Positions 33,596 through 39,442 of a stretch of DNA of 39,442 nt are shown one piece after another. The notes under the pieces are model-generated. The model was not told where the DNA came from, did not search any database, and was given only the letters and a program-made list of their open reading frames with translations. Positions within the stretch are counted from its first letter, which is position 1, and each line of letters starts with the position of its first letter. A program made the position numbers and the translations under genes. This stretch comes from Clostridia bacterium (lineage in GTDB: Bacteria > Bacillota > Clostridia > Oscillospirales > CAG-272), in assembly GCA_017532425.1 (NCBI GenBank), contig JAFXJH010000010.1, forward strand, positions 1 through 39,442, given 5' to 3'.

Positions 33596-34531
33596 ATGAA
33601 AACGTACAAAAATCCGATTCCTCAGCGCGCCGCAGACCCGTGGGTAGTGCTTGACGGAGGAAATTATTATTACTGCTACAGTATAGGCAACGGTGTAGCA
33701 GTTACAAAAAGCGAAAGCCTTGCTGAAATATCCCGTAAGGAAGGCGCTGTATCCTACAAAGCACCCGCCGAAGGAATGTATTCAAAGGAGTATTGGGCAC
33801 CCGAGCTTCATAAGATAGGCGACTCTTGGTATATTTACGTTGCCGCAGATGACGGACGTAACGAAAACCACAGAATGTATTGCCTCAAAGCTAAAACCGA
33901 TGACCCGACGGGCGAATACGAAATGCTCGGCAAGGTATCCGACGATACCGATAAGTGGGCGATAGACGCTACTGTATTCAAATATAACGGCGAATGTTAT
34001 TTCATATGGTCGGGTTGGGAGGGCGACGAAAACGTTGCGCAAAACCTGTATATTGCTCATATGAAGGACCCCGCAACGATCGATTCAAAGCGCGTTTTGC
34101 TTTCTTATCCCGAATATGAATGGGAGAAGCGCTGCTGTACAAACGGTCTTCCCACGATAAACGAAGGACCGGTAATTCTCGAAAGAGATGGAAAAAACTT
34201 CCTCGTTTATTCCGCGTCGGGCAGCTGGTCGGATGAATACTGCCTCGGTATGATAGAGTTTATCGGCGGCGATCCAACGGACGTAAGCTCCTGGAAAAAA
34301 TACGATCATCCCGTGTTTGAAAAGAACGAGTACTGCTACGGTCCGGGACACTGCTCGTTTACTACCTCAAAAAACGGTAGTGAGGATTATATAATATTCC
34401 ACGGCAATCCTGTGTCCGGTACGGGCTGGGGTGGACGCAGACTTTTCATTCAGCACGTAACGTGGGAAAACGGAATTCCGAATTTCGGCGCGCCTACCTC
34501 CCCCGATGAAGAACTGACTGTTTTGGACTGA
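33596..34531 (+). CDS. Glycoside hydrolase family 43 enzyme
   Basis: 311 aa, a single five-bladed propeller without a signal peptide, so intracellular. The catalytic set is base Asp14 in RAADPWV, pKa-modulating Asp124 in WAIDATVF, and acid Glu190 in TINEGPVI. EYWAPELHKIGDSWYIYVAA and FIWSGWEG are typical of GH43 arabinofuranosidases. GPGHCSF provides the conserved His. Likely substrates are arabinose- or xylose-containing oligosaccharides. It pairs functionally with the GH39-like and GH5 enzymes about 7-10 kb away. It follows the VanZ-like gene, a link of unclear meaning. Confidence 0.9.
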   Translation: MKTYKNPIPQRAADPWVVLDGGNYYYCYSIGNGVAVTKSESLAEISRKEGAVSYKAPAEGMYSKEYWAPELHKIGDSWYIYVAADDGRNENHRMYCLKAKTDDPTGEYEMLGKVSDDTDKWAIDATVFKYNGECYFIWSGWEGDENVAQNLYIAHMKDPATIDSKRVLLSYPEYEWEKRCCTNGLPTINEGPVILERDGKNFLVYSASGSWSDEYCLGMIEFIGGDPTDVSSWKKYDHPVFEKNEYCYGPGHCSFTTSKNGSEDYIIFHGNPVSGTGWGGRRLFIQHVTWENGIPNFGAPTSPDEELTVLD

Positions 34532-34574
34532 TAAAAGCTTAATATAATATTTTAAAATCTCGGTATAATACGAG

Positions 34575-34740
34575 CTTCAGACTGAAAAATACTAAAAATA
34601 AATGTTTTAGCCAAGGAAAAGAGTTGGGAGTCTGAGGGAAGAGAAAAAACTTCGGCGTTTGAGATGTTTTTTCTCTTTCCTCAGTTAAATTTAATGCCTT
34701 GTCTACATTTTAAAAGCTCGGTGAAATGCCGAGCTTTTTT
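34575..34740 (+). ncRNA. Candidate structured RNA with mutually exclusive helices
   Basis: P1 joins CTTCAGACT (34575-34583) to AGTCTGAGG (34629-34637) with one G-U pair. Inside it are P2, CTAAAA/TTTTAG (34592-34597, 34605-34610), and P3, CCAA/TTGG (34611-34614, 34624-34627), giving a three-way junction. A 19-bp hairpin (34632-34650 with 34666-34684, one G-U) reuses the 3' strand of P1, so the two cannot coexist. CGAGCTT (34571-34577) could also pair with the 5' arm of the terminator. A TATAAT box ends 5 bp before P1, but I see no good -35. No known RNA class is recognised. Transcription is unproven. Confidence 0.4.
34712..34740 (+). terminator. Intrinsic terminator
   Basis: AAAAGCTCGG / CCGAGCTTTT stem, 7-nt loop, then a T-run. 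It ends either the GH43 transcript or a small RNA from the preceding interval. Confidence 0.9.
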
Positions 34741-34796
34741 GTATCTGTCTCTGATTCAACCATCGGTAGAATGATTAGAAATACATCAAATCAATA

Positions 34797-34825
34797 TTGA
34801 CACAAAGTGATTAGATGTGTATAAT
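34797..34825 (+). promoter_or_regulatory. Consensus promoter of the four-gene operon
   Basis: TTGACA (34797-34802), 17-bp spacer, TATAAT (34820-34825). Both boxes are perfect, about 47 bp before the start at 34873. Confidence 0.88.
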
Positions 34826-34872
34826 ATCAGTGTGATCACAGAGAAGAACGATGGAGTTTAAAGGAGATTAAA

Positions 34873-35382
34873 ATGACATATCTTGAAATTTATAAGGCTA
34901 TCGCAGATATTACGAAAGAAAAATGTATTGAATGTAAAAACAGGCTGGATATGATCCCGAAGGAAAACTCTACGGAGAGAAAAGCTGTTCAGCTTGAATA
35001 CGGTATATATAATTTTTGCTCAAATGCAGGACTGCTCTACGGCTCTGACAACACTAAAGCAGAAGAGTGCCTGAAAAAGAGAAAGGTATTTATCAGCAGG
35101 GAAATACACAAATATTCCGGGCTCAGTACACTTTATCAAAGTATCGGCGAAGAAGAAAAAATGCGCTTTGTTTCTGCACTGCAAGCCGAAATTTTTATTC
35201 GCGATCAGTGGCTTGGTGCGCAGTATGCCGAGCTATCAAAAGCCGAGGCATCGGGCGATCTTGAAAAGGCTTTTGAGCTGAAGATCAAAATCGGCGCCTC
35301 TGAAAATATGTTTGCAGCATGGGAAAAATGGCGCATACAAAATAACGTATATCCGAATATGTTTAATGAGGTGATAAAATGA
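34873..35382 (+). CDS. Unrecognised helical protein (first of an operon)
   Basis: 169 aa, soluble, charged and almost certainly all helical (MTYLEIYKAIADITKEKCIE, KAVQLEYGIYNFCSNAGLLY, LSKAEASGDLEKAFELKIKI). No catalytic motif, signal peptide or membrane segment is seen. Cysteines at C-I-E-C near the N-terminus are not part of a known zinc motif. AAAGGAGA precedes the start. Its stop overlaps the next start by four bases (ATGA), and the two proteins look like distant paralogues of equal length. Context with an ArsR-type and an XRE-type regulator suggests a small regulated module. Function is unknown. Confidence 0.82.
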   Translation: MTYLEIYKAIADITKEKCIECKNRLDMIPKENSTERKAVQLEYGIYNFCSNAGLLYGSDNTKAEECLKKRKVFISREIHKYSGLSTLYQSIGEEEKMRFVSALQAEIFIRDQWLGAQYAELSKAEASGDLEKAFELKIKIGASENMFAAWEKWRIQNNVYPNMFNEVIK

Positions 35383-35879
35383 ATACGTCGGAATTTTATA
35401 TGACGGCAATTAATATGATCAATAACGAAACTCTGCGGCTTGACAATTTTTGCGATGCGCTTGATAAAGATGCAGATGAAAAGAAAAAACAGATCGTGGA
35501 ATACAAACGCGCAAAATACAGATATGCGGGTATAACGAACGTTTGGTGCGTTTTGCGTTTAAATTACAGAAACCGCGCTACAAATGCACGTACGAATTAT
35601 CTTGCGCCAAAGATAAATGAGATATTTACAAGTAACGAAAGGTATTTCGGGCTTTATATGAGTGCTCCCGAAGATAAAAAGGCAGACTACGCGCTCTACT
35701 TTGGCGTGAAATCGTTTGCAGAGGATAAGCTTAAAAGTCTTGAAAAGGAATTAGCGCTCGCTACAGACTGGGAAAAAGTCGAGCTTGAAGATCGTATAGA
35801 CGGAATAAAATTTGCAATATCATGCCTGAACACGGCGTGGCAAAGCGAAGGGAAGTGCTACGATGAAGGAAAAGCTTGA
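35379..35879 (+). CDS. Unrecognised helical protein (second of an operon)
   Basis: 166 aa, soluble, helical, with high Lys, Glu, Asp and Tyr content (TSEFYMTAINMINNETLRLD, KLKSLEKELALATDWEKVEL). It aligns loosely end to end with the preceding 169-aa protein: an N-terminal E-x-x-Y-x-x-A-I start, an E-Y block near residue 42, a central E-x-K block and a C-terminal A-W segment. A tandem duplication with strong divergence is likely. Translation is coupled by ATGA to the upstream gene, and its 3' end overlaps the following regulator by 17 bases. I do not recognise the family. Confidence 0.82.
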   Translation: MNTSEFYMTAINMINNETLRLDNFCDALDKDADEKKKQIVEYKRAKYRYAGITNVWCVLRLNYRNRATNARTNYLAPKINEIFTSNERYFGLYMSAPEDKKADYALYFGVKSFAEDKLKSLEKELALATDWEKVELEDRIDGIKFAISCLNTAWQSEGKCYDEGKA

Positions 35880-36393
35880 GCTTTTAAAGCTCATTGCCGA
35901 TGAAACAAGGCTTGAGATTCTGAATATCTTGTTAAAGGAGGATTCGTACGTTGAAAAGATTGCCTGCGAGCTTTCTCTTACTCCCGCGACGATCTGTTAT
36001 CATCTCAAAAAAATGGAATCTGCGGGTGTGGTAAACTGCGCGCGCTCGCAGTTCTATATAATATATTCGCTCAATCGAGAGATCTTTGATAAACCGCTTT
36101 ATGAGCTTATACAAAAGGACGATCCGATCATAGATAAAGAGGAAAAATATAAAAAAGAGGTGATCTCTCACTTTTTCAAATACGGTAAGCTTGTGCAGCT
36201 TCCCACTCAAAGAAAAAAGAGAGAGATAATTCTTCGCGAGATCGCACTAAAGTTTGAAAAAGACCGTGAATACGAGGAAAAAGAGGTAAATGAGATAATT
36301 CATATCTTTCACGAGGATCATTGTACCATTCGCCGCGAGATGATAGCCTTCGGTATTCTGACGCGTGAAAAAGAAACGTACCGGCTGATATAA
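35863..36393 (+). CDS. ArsR-type winged helix fused to DUF2087
   Basis: 176 aa. Residues 1-75 are an ArsR-family winged helix (LKLIADETRLEILNILLKED, IACELSLTPATICYHLKKME, SAGVVNCARSQFYIIYSLN). Residues about 105-176 match DUF2087: YGKLVQLPTQRKKREIILRE, then YEEKEVNEIIHIFHEDHCTI and RREMIAFGILTREKETYRLI. The fusion is known in Firmicutes and presumed to be a ligand- or stress-responsive regulator, although the ligand is unknown. The 17-base overlap with the upstream gene places it firmly in this operon, which it probably autoregulates. Confidence 0.92.
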   Translation: MKEKLELLKLIADETRLEILNILLKEDSYVEKIACELSLTPATICYHLKKMESAGVVNCARSQFYIIYSLNREIFDKPLYELIQKDDPIIDKEEKYKKEVISHFFKYGKLVQLPTQRKKREIILREIALKFEKDREYEEKEVNEIIHIFHEDHCTIRREMIAFGILTREKETYRLI

Positions 36394-36397
36394 CAAA

Positions 36398-36613
36398 ATG
36401 AAAAAGATAATTATATCTCAAAAAATAAAGGATTACAGAAGAAAGAATTCTCTGACGCAGGAGGATTTCGGTAAGCTGATAGGAGTTTCGGCTCAAGCGA
36501 TATCAAAATGGGAGAGATGCGAATGTTATCCCGATATCATTTTTCTTCCCGATATCGCCGAGCTTCTTTCCTGCAGCGTAAACGATTTTTTCGTCAGCGA
36601 TGATTTTTCCTAA
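36398..36613 (+). CDS. Small XRE-family transcriptional regulator
   Basis: 71 aa, essentially one lambda-repressor-type helix-turn-helix: KIKDYRRKNSLTQEDFGKLI then GVSAQAISKWERCECYPDII, followed by FLPDIAELLSCSVNDFFVSD. No extra domain. It starts 4 bp after the ArsR-DUF2087 stop without a clear ribosome-binding site of its own, so it is probably translated by coupling. Such short proteins bind DNA as dimers. Its target is unknown, most simply this operon's promoter. Confidence 0.88.
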   Translation: MKKIIISQKIKDYRRKNSLTQEDFGKLIGVSAQAISKWERCECYPDIIFLPDIAELLSCSVNDFFVSDDFS

Positions 36614-36626
36614 CCTATAGTAAAGC

Positions 36627-38054
36627 TTATCTATTTTTTGAATTCTTGCTTTGATTGCTTTCGGGATTCAGCTTTTCACGGATTATCTGCCGCTTGAGCG
36701 CTTTCCAAGAGAAGGGTCGCATAGGATAAAGATAACTTGTTTTGCGGGTTACGGTGTGATTTTTTATTATCATAATAAGACTTGCGGATATACCGATAAT
36801 AAATCCGGGAGTGTCAAACAGCTCGATGCAAGCTATAGTAAGAACGCGGCAAAATTTGAACGCGTAGCCAAGCTCAAATGAGGGCTGTGTAAAGTTTGAT
36901 ATTGCCACTATAGACATATAAAGCACGACCTCGGGAGTAAGCCATCCTACGTTTACCGAAAAATCTCCGATGATAAGACCCGCGACAATACCGATAGAGC
37001 CGTTCATCATAGTAGGTGTGTTTATTGATGCAAGCTTGATGGCGTCAAGAATAAGCTCAATAAATATTATCTGCGCGAATATCGGCAGACCTTCCTTGGA
37101 AGGTAACATGAACTCAAGATATTTTGGTACTATTTCGGGATTTTTGACGCATAAATACCATAAAGGCGTCAGAAAAAGCGAGGTAAAAAATATGGCAAGG
37201 CGTAAGATCCGGAAATAGCTTCCGATAGACGGCGGAAAGTAAAAATCATCGCACTCCTGCAAAAAATCAATAAGCGAAGAGGGAAGTATCATAGCCATGG
37301 GAGAGTTTTCGCATAGGATTATGACGCTTCCCTCTAACATCATGGCTGAAGCGGCATCGGGACGCTCTGTGAAACGGAATTTCGGAAAAGGATTGTACCA
37401 TTTCGCTCCCGTGAGACATTCTGCAAGCGATTCTTGGCCCATAGAGAGCGCATCTACCCGTATCTCGCTTATTTTTCGCTCAACGTCGCGTATAAGCCTT
37501 TCCTTGGCTCTGCCTCTGATGTAGCATATTTGCACTGCCGTGGGTGCAAAATCTCCGACTGTGAAGCGTTTCATTACAAGGTCCTTGGTTTTGAGCCGTT
37601 TTCGCAGAAGCGCGGTGTTTTCCTTGAGATTTTCGAGAAAGCCTTCGCGCGGTCCGCGTAAAACGTGATCGTTTTCGGGCTCTGACAGTGAGCGGGTCGG
37701 AATACTCTTTGTGTCGCTTATTACAGCCTTGTCATATCCCTCTACTATAAGAACAGAGTCACCCGAAAAGAGATCGAATGCGATTTGCGCTATATCATTG
37801 GCGGTGCGCGTCGAGGCTACGGGCGCAAAAGAGCTGACAAAGCTTTCTGCGCTCTCTGCATAGCCCGCTTTAAGATATCCGTCTATAACCTCCTCGGCAA
37901 GAAGATCGTTTGTAAGACAGAAAAGATAGTAGTAAAATGCTTTTTTGCCGCATATCTCAAGCTCGCGCTTTACAACGTCGTAAGCAACAGAGTATCCGAT
38001 AGCCTCTTCGAGCGCTGATATATTTTCTGAAAAATTATTTCCGATTTTTGTCAT
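36627..38054 (-). CDS. spoVAF: SpoVAF/GerA-family spore membrane protein
   Basis: 475 aa from ATG at 38054, preceded by GGAG. The frame extends to 38225, but that part is low-complexity intergenic sequence overlapping the divergent promoter. The N-terminal cytosolic half has the family hallmark VLRGPREGFLENLKENTALL and RKRLKTKDLVMKRFTVG. The C-terminal half has about five membrane helices (IFFTSLFLTPLWYLCVK, PIFAQIIFIELILDAI, GSIGIVAGLIIGDF, IIGISASLIMIIK). The start NNFSENISALEEAIGYSVAY with DVVKRELEICGKKAFYYYLF fits SpoVAF rather than nutrient-receptor GerAA subunits. It implies a spore-forming host. The spoVA cluster itself is not adjacent. Confidence 0.83.
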   Translation of the reverse strand: MTKIGNNFSENISALEEAIGYSVAYDVVKRELEICGKKAFYYYLFCLTNDLLAEEVIDGYLKAGYAESAESFVSSFAPVASTRTANDIAQIAFDLFSGDSVLIVEGYDKAVISDTKSIPTRSLSEPENDHVLRGPREGFLENLKENTALLRKRLKTKDLVMKRFTVGDFAPTAVQICYIRGRAKERLIRDVERKISEIRVDALSMGQESLAECLTGAKWYNPFPKFRFTERPDAASAMMLEGSVIILCENSPMAMILPSSLIDFLQECDDFYFPPSIGSYFRILRLAIFFTSLFLTPLWYLCVKNPEIVPKYLEFMLPSKEGLPIFAQIIFIELILDAIKLASINTPTMMNGSIGIVAGLIIGDFSVNVGWLTPEVVLYMSIVAISNFTQPSFELGYAFKFCRVLTIACIELFDTPGFIIGISASLIMIIKNHTVTRKTSYLYPMRPFSWKALKRQIIREKLNPESNQSKNSKNR

Positions 38055-38121
38055 ATAAGCTCCATTATTCTTGTTATGATTAATTATAGCCATTAAAAGC
38101 GTGTTGTTTACAAAATATATA

Positions 38122-38149
38122 TTTAAAAATATACTTTTTGTGGTATAAT
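38122..38149 (+). promoter_or_regulatory. Possible promoter of the LRR protein gene
   Basis: TTTAAA (38122-38127), 16-bp spacer, TATAAT (38144-38149), 30 bp before the start at 38179. The -10 is perfect, the -35 weak. Confidence 0.45.
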
Positions 38150-38178
38150 TTATTAAAATAAAAGCTCGGAGATATTTT

Positions 38179-38919
38179 ATGGACAAAAAAATTCTTAAAA
38201 ATGTCGAAAAAATTGTTCTGATCATTTCGCTGCTTCTGACCGTGACGGTTATCGTTATACTTACCTATCGCGGTAATTACGATCTCGATGCGAAATTCGT
38301 TTATACGGTACTGAGTGACGGAAGTATAACTATAGACGGATATACGGGCGATACTAAAAATCTTACTGTTCCGGATGAGATCGACGGTCATACCGTTAAA
38401 TATATAAGCAAAGAAGCATTTGCAAACGATGCGGTGCTTAAGAAGATAATTATTCCCGATACCGTAGAAGCTATAAGCGATTACGCCTTCAGCGGATGCG
38501 CAAATCTTAAAACAGTTGAGTTTTCAAAGAATCTGAAAGTTATCGGAATGGGAGCTTTTTTTTCGTGCACGTCACTTAAAAACGCAGAACTACCCGAAGG
38601 TCTTGAAAAGATAGACGTTTCGGCATTTGAAAACTGTAAGCTTCTGAAAGATCTCAAAATGCCGAAGACCTGCAATGAGATCGGCACAGACGCCTTTTTG
38701 GGATGTGAAAATCTTATTCTTGATTGCAGCGAAAACGAGCTTGCGAAGGAAGTGGCAAAGAGCTATAATATCCCCACAGACTTTTCAGAAAGCTCTGACA
38801 GCACAATGCTTAAGGCGGGCATTCTTTTGATAATTACCCTGATTTGCGTTTTTGTTTTGCCGCAGATCATTAAAAAGGTGATCGTGTCAAAAAAGTCAAA
38901 AAAAGAACAGGAAAAATAA
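38179..38919 (+). CDS. Membrane-anchored BspA-type leucine-rich-repeat protein
   Basis: 246 aa. A membrane helix spans residues about 12-30 and a second about 213-231, with a Lys-rich cytosolic tail. Between them are about five LRR_5 (BspA-like) repeats of 23 residues, for example AFSGCANLKTVEFSKNLKVI, AFFSCTSLKNAELPEGLEKI and AFENCKLLKDLKMPKTCNEI. The short domain YTVLSDGSITIDGY before them is also typical. The repeats should face the outside. Two transmembrane segments bracketing so few repeats is unusual, since the family is mostly secreted or cell-wall bound. Function unknown; protein binding is the usual inference for LRRs. Confidence 0.9.
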   Translation: MDKKILKNVEKIVLIISLLLTVTVIVILTYRGNYDLDAKFVYTVLSDGSITIDGYTGDTKNLTVPDEIDGHTVKYISKEAFANDAVLKKIIIPDTVEAISDYAFSGCANLKTVEFSKNLKVIGMGAFFSCTSLKNAELPEGLEKIDVSAFENCKLLKDLKMPKTCNEIGTDAFLGCENLILDCSENELAKEVAKSYNIPTDFSESSDSTMLKAGILLIITLICVFVLPQIIKKVIVSKKSKKEQEK

Positions 38920-38924
38920 TACGC

Positions 38925-38955
38925 AGGGCAGAATGTGATTTCTGCCCTCTTTTTC
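38925..38955 (+). terminator. Intrinsic terminator after the LRR gene
   Basis: AGGGCAGAA / TTCTGCCCT stem (38925-38933 with 38940-38948), 6-nt loop, followed by CTTTTTC. Confidence 0.88.
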
Positions 38956-39005
38956 TGACGTATTAATTCTAAAATAAATTTTATAAATAAAATAACGATT
39001 TTCGC

Positions 39006-39034
39006 TTGACAAAAAAGGCAAAGTGTGCTATTAT
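39006..39034 (+). promoter_or_regulatory. Promoter of tRNA-Leu
   Basis: TTGACA (39006-39011), 17-bp spacer, TATTAT (39029-39034). The transcript would start near 39041 and include all the 48-bp leader repeats. Confidence 0.8.
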
Positions 39035-39061
39035 TATCAAGTACGTTGTTCATACAGCGCT

Positions 39062-39180
39062 TTCATAATTTATTCGCGGGCGTGTGCAGAAAAATTCCGC
39101 CACTTCCGCTTCATAACTTATTCGCGGGCGTGTGCAGAAAAATTCCGCCACTTCCGCTTCATAACTTATTCGCGGGCGTG
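39062..39180 (+). repeat. 48-bp tandem repeats running into tRNA-Leu
   Basis: Two complete 48-bp units (39062-39109, 39110-39157) and a third truncated by the tRNA body (39158-39180). Copies differ at one visible base (ATAATTTA versus ATAACTTA). Each holds GCGGGCGTG, the first nine bases of the tRNA, at 39076, 39124 and 39172. The complete units also carry AATTCCGCCAC (39093-39103, 39141-39151), the exact reverse complement of tRNA bases 39178-39188. Confidence 0.93.
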
Positions 39181-39258
39181 GCGGAATTGGCAGACGCGTA
39201 AGATTCAGGTTCTTATGATCGCAAGGTTGTGCAGGTTCAAGTCCTGTCGCCCGCACCA
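39172..39258 (+). tRNA. tRNA-Leu (anticodon CAG)
   Basis: 87 nt including an encoded CCA. The acceptor stem GCGGGCG pairs with CGCCCGC, followed by discriminator A and CCA. The D-arm contains GGCGGAATTGGCAGACGC, as in other leucine tRNAs. Anticodon stem TAAGA/TCTTA encloses TTCAGGT with anticodon CAG at 39206-39208. A class II variable arm (GATC-GCAA-GGTT) and T-arm GCAGG-TTCAAGT-CCTGT are present. It reads CTG codons. Confidence 0.96.
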
Positions 39259-39266
39259 AAGCATTC

Positions 39267-39315
39267 AAACCCGAACCTTTTACCGATTGGTGAAACGTTC
39301 GGGTTTGTTGTTTTC
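39267..39315 (+). terminator. Terminator of the tRNA transcript
   Basis: AAACCCGAAC / GTTCGGGTTT outer stem (39267-39276 with 39297-39306), with TTTTACC/GGTGAAA pairing inside and a T-rich tail. Confidence 0.88.
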
Positions 39316-39342
39316 TTAAAAGATGTTAAATAGCCTTTGTTT

Positions 39343-39377
39343 GTGGCAGTACAGAGTGTTTGACTCTATACTGCCAC
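39343..39377 (+). terminator. Long hairpin ahead of the last gene
   Basis: GTGGCAGTACAGAGT pairs with ACTCTATACTGCCAC (15 bp, one mismatch) around a GTTTG loop, then TTCTTCGTTT. It is 40 bp before the start at 39418. It may be a second terminator or a leader hairpin for that gene. No clear promoter lies between it and the gene. Confidence 0.6.
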
Positions 39378-39417
39378 TTCTTCGTTTCAAGAGATTTCTT
39401 ACATAAGGAGAATTGAA

Positions 39418-39442
39418 ATGAAGACTAAAAAAGCTACTAAGG
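39418..39442 (+). CDS. Start of a further gene (partial)
   Basis: ATG at 39418, eight bases after AAGGAG (39405-39410), followed by codons for MKTKKATK to the window edge. The Lys-rich start could begin a signal peptide. Nothing else can be said. Confidence 0.6.

Larger units (their letters stand above)
34532..34872 (+). other. 341-bp gene-free interval with potential RNA structure and a promoter
   Basis: No credible coding frame. It holds a TATAAT box at 34564-34569, a possible three-way junction (34575-34637), a long hairpin (34632-34684), an intrinsic terminator (34712-34740) and a consensus promoter (34797-34825) for the next operon. The first structural block is described separately. 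Confidence 0.7.

Noticed and set aside
34562..34740. 6S RNA, purine riboswitch or other known RNA class
   Set aside because: The three-way junction lacks the conserved loop sequences of purine riboswitches, and no long 5'-3' closing stem as in 6S RNA is visible.
38055..38225. 57-residue N-terminal extension of the SpoVAF-like protein
   Set aside because: It is A/T-rich Ile/Asn/Phe-rich sequence overlapping the divergent gene and its promoter, while GGAG precedes 38054.
39062..39180. Tandem 48-bp repeats considered as a small CRISPR array
   Set aside because: The units are contiguous with no unique spacers, contain tRNA-derived sequence, and no cas genes are present.
39023..39319. 98-aa open frame across the tRNA and repeats
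   Set aside because: It is an accident of the repeated sequence, covers the whole tRNA gene and has no ribosome-binding site.

Overview
This 39.4-kb window looks like chromosomal DNA of an uncultured, spore-forming member of the Clostridia, probably from a gut or rumen. The evidence is a SpoVAF/GerA-type germination protein, Firmicutes-style AAAGGAG ribosome-binding sites, TTGACA-N17-TATAAT promoters, a minimal SufC/SufBD iron-sulfur system, and many signal-peptide-less glycosidases suited to imported oligosaccharides. I saw no phage, transposase or CRISPR array. Genus-level placement is not possible from sequence reading alone.

Layout. (1) 2-2910: the end of a secreted-type protein made of near-identical 468-bp tandem repeats, then a Big2-domain exported protein and a small lipoprotein. 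(2) 2967-11208, minus strand: a ten-gene nucleotide and nucleoside salvage operon, tdk-deoC-deoD-deoB-cdd-pdp-udk-DHH-DHH-surE. Together these genes could take short oligonucleotides and nucleotides to nucleosides, bases and deoxyribose-phosphate, with kinases recapturing pyrimidines. (3) 11489-15683, plus strand: an alkaline-phosphatase-fold protein, a nitrilase-glycerophosphodiesterase fusion and a GH2 beta-glucuronidase-like enzyme. (4) 15733-19001, minus strand: sugar isomerase, ceramidase-like hydrolase and DegT-type aminotransferase, divergent from an AraC regulator. A ZIP metal transporter gene follows the regulator at 20072-20824.

(5) 20876-23386: polA, divergent from a plus-strand operon (23537-26800) of GH39-like, endonuclease/exonuclease/phosphatase-fold and GH5 enzymes, all predicted cytosolic. 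(6) 26850-28427: an ECF-like sigma factor with a long C-terminal extension and a possible self-directed promoter. (7) 28577-32732, minus strand: an ArsR/SmtB sensor, a free-standing HMA metallochaperone, a Zn/Cd P-type ATPase, SufC and a SufB/SufD protein, with a palindromic operator over the first promoter. (8) 32873-34531: VanZ-like membrane protein and a GH43 enzyme.

(9) 34532-34872: a gene-free stretch containing a potential three-way-junction RNA with mutually exclusive helices, then a terminator and a consensus promoter. (10) 34873-36613: an unrecognised four-gene operon of two related helical proteins, an ArsR-DUF2087 regulator and an XRE regulator. (11) 36627-38919: SpoVAF-like protein and a membrane-anchored leucine-rich-repeat protein. 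(12) 38925-39442: tRNA-Leu(CAG), preceded by 48-bp tandem repeats that copy the tRNA 5' end and carry an antisense to its D-arm, then the first codons of a further gene.

The best candidates for something undescribed are the tRNA-Leu decoy-repeat leader, the structured RNA beside the unrecognised four-gene operon, and the nitrilase-GDPD fusion in its glycoside and lipid-like hydrolase setting.
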